In this document: piece after piece, positions 1-5,648 of the stretch
Position numbering within the stretch: position 1 is the first letter of the stretch
Layout: each line of letters opens with the position of its first letter
Origin: an uncultured Plesiomonas sp.
Lineage (GTDB): Bacteria > Pseudomonadota > Gammaproteobacteria > Enterobacterales > CAMTGL01
Reading direction: 5' to 3'
Assembly: GCA_947071955.1 (NCBI GenBank)
Contig: CAMTGL010000072.1
Span: 1-9,412 of the forward strand
Length of the DNA stretch: 9,412 nucleotides
The notes under the pieces: model-generated
Seen by the model: the letters and a program-made list of their open reading frames with translations, nothing else
Databases searched by the model: none
What the model was told of the DNA's origin: nothing
Program-made: the position numbers and the translations under genes

Positions 1-220
1 CAGTACCAATTTGGTGCAAATCAGCGGCTGCAGGCTCATCAGTTGCGGCATCTTTTTGTGCCACTAATAGGATTTGTTTATCCTGCTCCATTGCCGCTTC
101 TAGGCAGCGAATGGATTTCTCTCGCCCCACGAACAGTGGGATAACCATGTGCGGATAGACCACAACATCACGCAGAGGCAATACAGGAATATCAATTCGC
201 TCGGAACGCTCCAGGTTCAT
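1..220 (-). CDS. lon: ATP-dependent protease Lon, N-terminal fragment (runs off the left edge)
   Basis: Reading leftwards from an ATG at 220, the frame is open to the window edge and gives 73 residues. It starts MNLERSERIDIPVLPLRDVV and continues through VYPHMVIPLFVGREKSIRC, nearly identical to the start of E. coli Lon. This is the first part of the Lon N-terminal substrate-binding domain; the AAA+ module and the Ser-Lys protease domain are outside the window. Lon is a soluble cytoplasmic hexamer that degrades misfolded proteins and specific regulators. A purine-rich AAGAGAG sits just upstream of the ATG as ribosome binding site. The gene follows clpX in the same direction, as in E. coli, but a terminator and a heat-shock-type promoter lie between them, so it is probably a separate transcript. 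Identity is certain; whether the rest of the gene is intact cannot be seen. Confidence 0.96.
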   Translation of the reverse strand, partial: MNLERSERIDIPVLPLRDVVVYPHMVIPLFVGREKSIRCLEAAMEQDKQILLVAQKDAATDEPAAADLHQIGT

Positions 221-263
221 AGAACTCTCTCTTAAGACTTAGCTTCCGCCAAATATAATTGTT

Positions 264-300
264 ATCTGAATATATGGGGTCAGAAAAATAGGATTCAACA
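264..300 (-). promoter_or_regulatory. sigma-32-type heat-shock promoter of lon, with an overlapping sigma-70-like promoter
   Basis: On the minus strand GTTGAAT (299-293) is followed by a 13-nt spacer and CCCCATAT (279-272), close to the sigma-32 consensus CTTGAAA-N13/14-CCCCATNT. The same -35 can be read as TTGAAT with an 18-nt spacer to TATATT, a usable sigma-70 -10. The expected start point is near 265, giving a leader of about 45 nt before the lon ATG. The element lies downstream of the clpX terminator, as expected for an independently heat-inducible lon. Heat-shock control of lon is established in E. coli; its use here is inferred. Confidence 0.8.
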
Positions 301-331
301 GCTAAGCAGATAACTTCCCAAAGAAAAAAGA

Positions 332-366
332 AGAACAAAGAAAAAGGGAAGGTTTCCCTTCCCTTT
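332..366 (-). terminator. Intrinsic terminator after clpX
   Basis: A perfect 10-bp stem, AAAGGGAAGG (343-352) against CCTTCCCTTT (357-366), closes on a 4-nt loop. On the minus strand it is followed by a T-rich run, TTTTTCTTTGTTCTTC. It lies about 105 nt past the clpX stop and upstream of the lon promoter, so it should end the clpP-clpX transcript. Confidence 0.85.
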
Positions 367-470
367 ATCAATGCGTTGCCTGTATTTACGTTCGGCTAAC
401 CGGCACTTTTTGTCAAGTCCCGTTTTGTCTTATTGACGCAGCACGACAAAAAAGGCAGATGAGCCATACA

Positions 471-1745
471 TCAATCAGCGTTAGAGGCTTGCGCTTCTGG
501 TTTTGCGTAGATCAAGGTAGGTGCAGCGGTATTGTTAATGACAGCTTCATTAACAATGACTTTTTCCACGCCTTCTAAAGAAGGTAAGTCATACATGGTA
601 TCAAGCAATACAGCTTCTACAATTGAGCGCAATCCACGAGCACCTGTCTTACGAGCCAGTGCTTTTTTGGCAATAGCAATCAAAGCATCTTCTTGGAACT
701 CAAGCTGCACGCCTTCTAGATCAAACAGGGCTTGGAACTGCTTGGTCAGCGCATTCTTCGGCTCTTGCAGGATCTGAATCAGCGCTGCTTCATCAAGCTC
801 GGTTAATGTTGCGACAACCGGCAGACGACCAATAAACTCAGGGATCAAACCAAACTTGATCAGATCTTCAGGCTCAACTTGGGTGAAAAGTTCACTCAGG
901 CCAAACTTATCATCTTTGCCTTTCACCTGTGCACCAAAACCAATGCCGGTTCCGGTATTTAGGCGCTGCTCAACCACTTTATCTAAACCGGCAAATGCAC
1001 CGCCGCAGATAAATAGGATTTTTGAGGTATCAACCTGCAAAAACTCTTGTTGTGGATGCTTACGGCCACCTTGTGGAGGCACAGCAGCAACAGTACCTTC
1101 AATCAGTTTCAGTAATGCCTGCTGCACACCTTCACCAGAAACATCACGGGTGATTGATGGGTTATCTGATTTGCGTGAAATTTTATCAATTTCATCAATG
1201 TAGACGATGCCGCGCTGTGCTTTAGAGACATCATAGTCACACTTTTGCAGCAGCTTTTGAATGATGTTTTCAACATCTTCACCCACATAACCCGCTTCGG
1301 TTAATGTGGTAGCATCGGCCATTGTAAATGGCACATCCAGTAGGCGAGCCAGTGTTTCAGCCAGTAATGTTTTACCACTACCAGTTGGACCGATCAGCAG
1401 GATATTACTTTTACCCAATTCCACGCCGTTGTTAGTGTCACCGTTACGTAACCGCTTGTAGTGGTTATATACGGCAACTGCTAATACTTTTTTGGCATGA
1501 TCTTGGCCAATCACGTAATCGTTAAGATGATTACGGATTTCATGTGGTGTTGGTAATGCACTGCGATCACGACGTGGAGACAGCTCTTTGATCTCTTCGC
1601 GGATGATGTCGTTACACAGATCGACACATTCATCGCAGACATACACCGACGGCCCTGCAATCAGTTTGCGTACCTCATGCTGGCTTTTGCCACAAAAGGA
1701 GCAATACAACAGTTTGCCAGACCCGTCTTTGCGCTTATCTGTCAT
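471..1745 (-). CDS. clpX: ClpX, ATP-dependent unfoldase subunit of ClpXP
   Basis: The 424-residue product has the same length as E. coli ClpX. The N-terminal zinc-binding domain has four cysteines (C15, C18, C37, C40) and handles adaptors and some substrates. The AAA+ core shows Walker A GPTGSGKT (119-126), the pore-1 loop GYVG (152-155), Walker B VYIDEID (181-187), the RKH pore loop (228-230), the IGF loop that docks on ClpP (268-270), the arginine finger R307 and sensor-2 GAR (R370). The cytoplasmic hexamer recognises degrons such as the ssrA tag, unfolds the protein and threads it into ClpP. The start ATG has AGAGG 7 nt upstream. The gene begins 83 nt after the clpP stop with no terminator between, so the two are probably co-transcribed. 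All catalytic residues are present and nothing suggests decay. Confidence 0.99.
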   Translation of the reverse strand: MTDKRKDGSGKLLYCSFCGKSQHEVRKLIAGPSVYVCDECVDLCNDIIREEIKELSPRRDRSALPTPHEIRNHLNDYVIGQDHAKKVLAVAVYNHYKRLRNGDTNNGVELGKSNILLIGPTGSGKTLLAETLARLLDVPFTMADATTLTEAGYVGEDVENIIQKLLQKCDYDVSKAQRGIVYIDEIDKISRKSDNPSITRDVSGEGVQQALLKLIEGTVAAVPPQGGRKHPQQEFLQVDTSKILFICGGAFAGLDKVVEQRLNTGTGIGFGAQVKGKDDKFGLSELFTQVEPEDLIKFGLIPEFIGRLPVVATLTELDEAALIQILQEPKNALTKQFQALFDLEGVQLEFQEDALIAIAKKALARKTGARGLRSIVEAVLLDTMYDLPSLEGVEKVIVNEAVINNTAAPTLIYAKPEAQASNAD

Positions 1746-1757
1746 TCGTAAACCTCT

Positions 1758-1785
1758 TATCAGGGCTCAGCCCCGGAACCTGATA
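1758..1785 (-). promoter_or_regulatory. Stem-loop in the clpP-clpX intergenic region, ending at the clpX ribosome binding site
   Basis: TATCAGG (1758-1764) pairs perfectly with CCTGATA (1779-1785). An alternative inner stem, GGGC/GCCC (1763-1766 and 1770-1773), overlaps it. In the transcript the stem ends directly in front of the AAGAGG ribosome binding site of clpX. There is no T-tract, so it is not an intrinsic terminator. It could shield the clpP 3' end or influence clpX translation; the role is unknown. Confidence 0.5.
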
Positions 1786-1828
1786 GACCTAATGTTGAGT
1801 GTATATCAGCTTCCGGAATTTGCCGCTA

Positions 1829-2452
1829 TTACACGCGATGGCTAAGTACTGCATCAACCAGACCGTACTCCACCGCTTCCTCAGCAGACATGAAATTATC
1901 GCGGTCAGTATCGCGCTCGATTTTTTCCAGTGGCTGGCCGGTATGGAATGCCAACGTTTCATTCAGTTTCAGTTTCGTTTTCAGGATCTCTTGTGCATGA
2001 ATCTGAATGTCAGACGCTTGCCCCTGGAAACCGCCCAATGGCTGGTGAATCATAACCCGACCATTCGGTAAACAAAAGCGCTTGCCCTTCGCGCCACCAG
2101 CAAGTAAGAACGCGCCCATTGAGCAGGCTTGCCCCATACATACGGTGCTGACATTAGGTTTGATAAACTGCATGGTGTCGTAAATAGACATCCCTGCGGT
2201 AACTGAACCACCCGGTGAGTTGATGTATAAATAGATATCTTTCTCAGGATTCTCTGATTCAAGGAACAACAACTGGGCGACAATCAAGTTCGCCATGTGA
2301 TCCTCTACCTGCCCGGTCAAAAAGATGACTCGCTCTTTTAGCAGGCGGGAATAGATATCATAAGATCGCTCACCACGCGATGTCTGTTCAACGACCATTG
2401 GCACCAAGGCCATACGGGTGGTGAAATCATCCTGTTTTGCGTTGTATGACAT
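1829..2452 (-). CDS. clpP: ClpP, serine protease subunit of ClpXP/ClpAP
   Basis: From the ATG at 2452 the product is 207 residues, the length of E. coli ClpP, starting MSYNAKQDDF. GGGGAG lies 6 nt before this ATG, which decides the start; an upstream in-frame ATG at 2503 lies in a hairpin and is rejected. The catalytic triad is S111 (in GQACSMG), H136 (in MIHQPLGG) and D185. The first 14 residues match the self-cleaved propeptide, with the cut between M14 and A15 before ALVPMVVEQ. Fourteen subunits form a barrel that degrades proteins fed in by ClpX or ClpA in the cytoplasm. Residue 110, next to the nucleophile, is cysteine where E. coli has alanine. tig lies upstream and clpX downstream. Function is certain from the preserved motifs. 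Confidence 0.99.
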   Translation of the reverse strand: MSYNAKQDDFTTRMALVPMVVEQTSRGERSYDIYSRLLKERVIFLTGQVEDHMANLIVAQLLFLESENPEKDIYLYINSPGGSVTAGMSIYDTMQFIKPNVSTVCMGQACSMGAFLLAGGAKGKRFCLPNGRVMIHQPLGGFQGQASDIQIHAQEILKTKLKLNETLAFHTGQPLEKIERDTDRDNFMSAEEAVEYGLVDAVLSHRV

Positions 2453-2464
2453 TGTCTTCTCCCC

Positions 2465-2503
2465 AATAGAAAAATGGCCCGAGTGATGCTTCACCCGAGC
2501 CAT
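2465..2503 (-). terminator. Hairpin with T-tract between tig and clpP (intrinsic terminator or attenuator)
   Basis: The transcript-sense strand can form a 13-bp stem (two G-U pairs) from 2503-2491 and 2486-2474 around a 4-nt AGCA loop, followed by TTTTTC (from 2474). This has the form of a rho-independent terminator. It sits about 53 nt past the tig stop, and only about 6 nt separate its T-tract from the clpP ribosome binding site. It probably ends most tig transcripts or attenuates read-through into clpP. Confidence 0.75.
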
Positions 2504-2532
2504 AGATAGCAGAAGAGCCGGAATTAAGTCAA
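2496..2532 (-). promoter_or_regulatory. Weak candidate promoter for clpP
   Basis: On the minus strand TTGACT (2532-2527) is followed by 18 nt and TATCTA (2508-2503). The -35 is good and the -10 is poor. A sigma-32 reading of the same place also fits poorly. Start would fall near 2496, inside the tig-clpP hairpin, so a transcript from here would carry only part of the stem and escape termination. This is a suggestion only; clpP heat-shock promoters are known in E. coli, but I cannot place a convincing one here. Confidence 0.3.
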
Positions 2533-2555
2533 ATACTTAGGTCGGCTCATAGCAC

Positions 2556-3860
2556 TTAGGCTGCCGGTGCTTGGTTCATCAGCTCATCAAAGGTCGCTGC
2601 TTTTTCAGTGACATTTGCTTTCGCCAGAACAGCATCAATCGCTTGTTCTTCCAGAGCAACATTACGCATGTTGTTCATCAGTTCTTCATTTTTCGCGTAA
2701 TATGCAACAACTTCAGATGGATCTTCGTATGCAGAAGCCATGTCTTCAATCAGTGCATTTACACGTGCGTCGTCTGCTTTCATTTCGCTGGTTTTGATAA
2801 CTTCACCCAGCAGCAGGCCGATTTGTACGCGACGACGAGCTTGCTCTTCGAACAGCTCACGTGGCAGTTCAAACGCTTTGTTGCCTTGTGCGCCAAAACG
2901 CTGTGCAGCTTGCTGACGCAGTACGTCAATTTCGCCATCGATCAGCGGAGTTGGGATATCAAACTCATTTGCTGCTAACAGACCGTCAAGAACTTGAGTT
3001 TTTACGCGGTTTTTCACTGCGGTGCTCAGTTCACGGGTCATGTTTTTGCGGATTTCAGCTTTCAGGCCATCAATTGAGCCATCAGCAACGCCAAAACGTT
3101 GTACGAATTCAGCAGTCAGTTCTGGCAGCTCACGCTCTTCAACTTGCTTCAGTACGATAGCAAACTGAGCCGCTTTACCTTTCAGGTTTTCTGCATGGTA
3201 TTCAGCTGGGAAAGTCACTTCGATAGTGAACTCTTCGCCCGCTTTGTGACCAACGATACCCTCTTCAAAACCAGGGATCATACGGCCTTGGCCCATTGCC
3301 AGCGCAAAGTCAGTTGCCTTGCCGCCTTCAAACACTTCACCGTCTACAGAACCGGTAAAGTCAACAGTTACGCGGTCTTCAGCTTCTGCTGCACGATCTG
3401 CTGCTTTCCACGTTGCTTGTTGCTTACGCAGTACGTCGATCATGTTTTCAACGTCAGCGTCAGTCACTTCAACAACTGGCTTCTCTACAGCGATGGTATC
3501 CAGACCCTGCAGGGTGATTTCTGGGTACACTTCAAATGTTACTGCAAAAGAGAAGTCTTGGCCTTCAACCATTTCACTTGGTGTGAAGGTTGGTGCGCCA
3601 GCTGGATTGATCTTCTCTTTGATAATAGCGTCAATGAAGTTGCGTTGCATAACTTCACCAACAACATCTTGACGTACAGACTGGCCATAACGCTTGGCAA
3701 CCAGGCTCATTGGAACTTTACCTTTACGGAAGCCATCTACACGTACATTTTTAGCCATACGCTGCAGTTCGTTACGAACGGCGGTTTCGATAGCGTCAGC
3801 CGCTACGGTGATGGTCATGCGGCGCTCAAGGCCTTGAGTTGTCTCAACGGAAACGTGCAT
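2556..3860 (-). CDS. tig: Trigger factor, ribosome-associated chaperone and prolyl isomerase
   Basis: The 434-residue product compares with 432 in E. coli. The N-terminal ribosome-binding domain (about 1-145) has the signature GFRKGKVP (43-50), whose FRK contacts ribosomal protein L23. The FKBP-type peptidyl-prolyl isomerase domain follows at about 160-240, with DFTGSVDGEVFEGG and MIPGFEEGIVG. The helical C-terminal part (about 246-434) forms the chaperone arms. It binds nascent chains at the ribosome exit tunnel and delays misfolding, and it is soluble. GAGG lies 6 nt upstream of the ATG. A good sigma-70 promoter stands about 150 nt upstream, and a hairpin with T-tract lies between tig and clpP. 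The gene is complete and ordinary in sequence. Confidence 0.99.
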   Translation of the reverse strand: MHVSVETTQGLERRMTITVAADAIETAVRNELQRMAKNVRVDGFRKGKVPMSLVAKRYGQSVRQDVVGEVMQRNFIDAIIKEKINPAGAPTFTPSEMVEGQDFSFAVTFEVYPEITLQGLDTIAVEKPVVEVTDADVENMIDVLRKQQATWKAADRAAEAEDRVTVDFTGSVDGEVFEGGKATDFALAMGQGRMIPGFEEGIVGHKAGEEFTIEVTFPAEYHAENLKGKAAQFAIVLKQVEERELPELTAEFVQRFGVADGSIDGLKAEIRKNMTRELSTAVKNRVKTQVLDGLLAANEFDIPTPLIDGEIDVLRQQAAQRFGAQGNKAFELPRELFEEQARRRVQIGLLLGEVIKTSEMKADDARVNALIEDMASAYEDPSEVVAYYAKNEELMNNMRNVALEEQAIDAVLAKANVTEKAATFDELMNQAPAA

Positions 3861-3945
3861 CTTTTACCTCAAAAAAATCCTCAGTGCTCGGTATGATGAG
3901 CTGCTCACTTCCGTGTAGCACGAAAATAACACGCTGTATCAGTTA

Positions 3946-3985
3946 CCGAACACAACCGATATATTTCTGTTATCGGAGTGTCCCG
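3946..3985 (-). promoter_or_regulatory. Extended stem-loop in the tig mRNA leader
   Basis: CCGATA (3956-3961) pairs with TATCGG (3971-3976). After a small internal loop, the flanks at about 3948-3953 and 3978-3983 pair for a further 6 bp including one G-U. The resulting hairpin of about 12 bp lies in the first third of the predicted tig leader. No T-tract follows, so it is not a terminator. It may stabilise the mRNA or take part in leader control; no known riboswitch or leader family is recognised. Confidence 0.45.
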
Positions 3986-4005
3986 AGTACAGTATGGAAA
4001 AGTAG

Positions 4006-4041
4006 ACGAGGCATTATAGCGGTGGTATTAGGGGGAGTCGA
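4006..4041 (-). promoter_or_regulatory. sigma-70 promoter of tig
   Basis: On the minus strand TCGACT (4041-4036) is followed by a 17-nt spacer and a perfect -10 TATAAT (4018-4013). Start is expected near 4006, which gives a leader of about 146 nt before the tig ATG at 3860. The site lies downstream of the transpeptidase terminator, so tig is probably transcribed on its own from here. Confidence 0.75.
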
Positions 4042-4189
4042 GTTAACAGAGGGTCTGAGGTGTGTTTGCGCTCAATTTTCCGGCAACATTGGCTGGTTAA
4101 AGCGTGTGCAAGGGCATCAGATGATTCTTTTGCGTGATAAATCGTATAATTATCAGGCCAATCAATGAGAAATATAAAAGCAAAAAATG

Positions 4190-4240
4190 CGCTATAAATA
4201 ATAAAAGCTGCTTAGCACATGGCCATAGCAGCTTTTGTTT
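4190..4240 (-). terminator. Intrinsic terminator after the L,D-transpeptidase gene, possibly bidirectional
   Basis: AAAAGCTGCT (4203-4212) pairs perfectly over 10 bp with AGCAGCTTTT (4227-4236) around a 14-nt loop that itself holds ATGGCCAT. On the minus strand it is followed by TTTTATTATTTAT, and on the plus strand by TTTTGTTT. It lies about 120 nt past the transpeptidase stop and upstream of the tig promoter. Confidence 0.8.
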
Positions 4241-4357
4241 GAGTGTTAACTCGATATCGAATCTACCGATAACGCTCACTATACCGACAAATTTCCACCT
4301 CTACATAAGGCTCGGCGGTAGCATTAAACGGTGGTGATCTTAATATCTACCTTACCG

Positions 4358-5296
4358 TTATTGCGGTTCACTTGGTGCAGTCACATCCAGCGGTAAACCT
4401 GAACGGCGCGCAACCTCTTTTTCTGCTGCAACATTGTCGGTTTGAGCGTCTAAAATGAAGCTCTGTACCGATGCGCTAAATGGGATCACCATTGTTTGTG
4501 GATCATCGTTGTCATTTTTTGACAGCGGCTGATGCACTTCCATATAGCGCTTACCATCTGGCTCTACCGAGACCTTGATAGGATCGTTGACAATTTGTAC
4601 CCGTGTCCCCACCGGCACTTTATCAAACAGCGCTTCAATATCATCTGGGCGTAAACGGATACATCCGGCACTCACACGCATGCCAATACCAAAGTTTGCG
4701 TTAGTACCATGAATCAGATACTCGCCATTGCCTTTTGCCAAACGCAGTGCAAATAACCCCATTGGGTTTTCTGGCCCTGCCGGTACAACAGCAGGCAATG
4801 AGATACCTTGAGCTGCATACTCTTTGCGGGTATTTGCCGTTGGTGTCCATGTCGGGTTAGCACGTTTAGAGATAATGGTTGTGACCATGGTTGGCGTAGA
4901 GCGCCCTACACGGCCAATACCAATAGGGTACACTTCGACAACGTTGCTGCCTTTCGGGTAATAATAAAGACGCAGTTCGGCCAGATTTAGCACAATCCCT
5001 TCACGCGGTGTTTCTGGCAACAGCATAGTTGTTGGAATGCGCAGCTCCATGCCGGTTTGCGGCAGAAACGGATCGACTGTCGGGTTCGCTTCTAGCATGG
5101 CGATTAAACCGACCTGATAGCGGGCAGCAATGGTCTCTAATGATTCACCATTTCCGGGTACAGTGTAGATCTCTTCAGTGCCGATTAAACGGCTACCAAC
5201 AGGAGGCAGTGGATAGGATGCAGCCAGTGCATGTGGCACGGCAGCCATTGCCAGCGCAGACACCAGCAAGCCGGCAAGTAGACGAACAGCTTTCAT
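4358..5296 (-). CDS. Periplasmic L,D-transpeptidase, LysM + YkuD, ErfK/YbiS group
   Basis: From the ATG at 5296 the product has 312 residues. GGGG 6 nt upstream decides this start; a TTG at 5308 is in frame but has no ribosome binding site. Residues 1-26 form a signal peptide with likely cleavage after HALA, before ASYPLPP. A LysM-like peptidoglycan-binding region spans about 43-88, and the YkuD catalytic domain about 99-235, with H196 in IHGTNANFGIG and nucleophile C212 in SAGCIRL. The sequence follows E. coli ErfK closely (TYPLPP, LRLYYYP, PTWTPT-NTR, VPAGPENPMGL). Family members act in the periplasm, linking Braun lipoprotein to meso-diaminopimelate in peptidoglycan or forming 3-3 cross-links. 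Which reaction this one performs cannot be told from sequence, so no symbol is given. It is flanked by terminators and looks monocistronic. Confidence 0.93.
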   Translation of the reverse strand: MKAVRLLAGLLVSALAMAAVPHALAASYPLPPVGSRLIGTEEIYTVPGNGESLETIAARYQVGLIAMLEANPTVDPFLPQTGMELRIPTTMLLPETPREGIVLNLAELRLYYYPKGSNVVEVYPIGIGRVGRSTPTMVTTIISKRANPTWTPTANTRKEYAAQGISLPAVVPAGPENPMGLFALRLAKGNGEYLIHGTNANFGIGMRVSAGCIRLRPDDIEALFDKVPVGTRVQIVNDPIKVSVEPDGKRYMEVHQPLSKNDNDDPQTMVIPFSASVQSFILDAQTDNVAAEKEVARRSGLPLDVTAPSEPQ

Positions 5297-5385
5297 TAAT
5301 GACCCCAAAAGAGCATAGATTCATTCTTTAATCCGATCACAGTGATTCGGTCGTTCAGAATGGCCAGTGCGAAATAGACAGTAAA

Positions 5386-5398
5386 GTAATGTCATTAC
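5386..5398. promoter_or_regulatory. Candidate operator dyad upstream of the L,D-transpeptidase gene
   Basis: GTAATG and CATTAC form a perfect 6-bp inverted repeat around a single base. It lies about 90 nt before the transpeptidase ATG, a distance compatible with a binding site near the promoter. I do not recognise the motif as belonging to a known regulator. Short dyads arise by chance in AT-rich DNA, so confidence is low. Confidence 0.3.
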
Positions 5399-5521
5399 CC
5401 GTATCAATATCTGAAAAAAGCACATTGTGTACTGGATATGACAACATCAAGCGCTATATTAAATAATGTATTCAGCTAACAATAAACTTTTTTATATAAA
5501 AATTTTTTACTGTGAAGTGAA

Positions 5522-5571
5522 TACCCTATTTTTGCAAAATGCCTCGCAAAATATCCATAAAATAGAGGGTA
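5522..5571. repeat. Bulged inverted repeat with internal direct repeat
   Basis: The arms TACCC-TATTTT and AAAATA-(ga)-GGGTA pair over 11 bp with a 2-nt bulge. The 26-nt loop contains the direct repeat GCAAAAT (5534-5540 and 5546-5552, 12 nt apart). It lies between the symporter terminator and the transpeptidase gene. It could be a regulatory site, a small structured RNA or a decayed repeat; the sequence does not decide. Confidence 0.4.
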
Positions 5572-5584
5572 CTAATGCGTACAA

Positions 5585-5619
5585 ATAAAAAAAGGCCAGA
5601 CATGCTGACCTCTTTTTTG
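5585..5619 (-). terminator. Intrinsic terminator after the symporter gene
   Basis: AGGCCAG (5593-5599) and CTGACCT (5605-5611) pair over 7 bp, with one G-U in the transcript, around a 5-nt loop. On the minus strand TTTTTTTATTTG follows. A/T runs on both sides extend the stem and could make it bidirectional. It lies about 38 nt past the symporter stop. Confidence 0.85.
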
Positions 5620-5648
5620 TTTTGCTACAGATTACTTGGTAACTTAGT

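Larger units (their letters stand above)
3861..4357. other. Intergenic region between tig and the L,D-transpeptidase gene (497 nt)
   Basis: It holds the tig leader with its stem-loop, the tig promoter, a stretch of about 160 nt in which I see nothing definite (4042-4202), the terminator at 4203-4236, and about 120 nt of transpeptidase 3' untranslated sequence. The last part contains a 10-bp palindrome, TCGATATCGA (4252-4261). The open frames here lack ribosome binding sites and overlap the terminator, so I do not call a gene. In E. coli bolA sits in front of tig; no bolA-like sequence is present here. Confidence 0.7.
5297..5648. other. AT-rich intergenic region upstream of the L,D-transpeptidase gene (352 nt)
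   Basis: It holds the transpeptidase ribosome binding site, two small dyads, a very AT-rich stretch (about 5455-5520), a bulged inverted repeat (5522-5571) and the symporter terminator (5585-5619). The dyads are ATCAC-A-GTGAT (5336-5346) and GTAATG-T-CATTAC (5386-5398). The transpeptidase promoter should lie here. Minus-strand TTGATA near 5405-5410 with a poor -10 TTTACT after 16 nt is the best I can find, and it is not convincing. No gene is supported: the long plus-strand frame across 5575 is antisense to the symporter. Confidence 0.6.

Noticed and set aside
397..425. TTGACA on the minus strand near 411-416 as a second lon promoter
   Set aside because: The -35 is perfect but no acceptable -10 lies at 16-18 nt, and the clpX terminator lies between it and lon.
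2453..2503. A 17-residue N-terminal extension of ClpP starting at an ATG at 2503
   Set aside because: The extension is encoded by the terminator-like hairpin, has no ribosome binding site, and the ATG at 2452 has a good one and gives the standard 207-residue protein with a normal propeptide.
3099..3896. Plus-strand open frame of 265 codons opposite tig
   Set aside because: It is antisense to a complete, highly conserved gene, the product resembles nothing I know and has an implausible composition. It is a shadow of tig codon usage.
3861..3915. Terminator/attenuator just before the tig ribosome binding site, using the seven-T run
   Set aside because: Only about 4 bp of stem can be formed upstream of the T run, with a large loop, too weak for intrinsic termination.
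4097..4279. Minus-strand 60-residue hydrophobic frame with a GTG start between tig and the transpeptidase gene
   Set aside because: It runs through the transpeptidase terminator, has no ribosome binding site, and its hydrophobic look comes from the T-rich terminator DNA.
5297..5308. TTG start at 5308 for the L,D-transpeptidase, adding four residues
   Set aside because: There is no ribosome binding site in front of the TTG, while GGGG stands 6 nt before the ATG at 5296, which also starts a clean signal peptide.
5335..5347. ATCAC-A-GTGAT dyad as a CRP site
   Set aside because: It lacks the TGTGA-N6-TCACA spacing of CRP sites; the half-sites are only one base apart.
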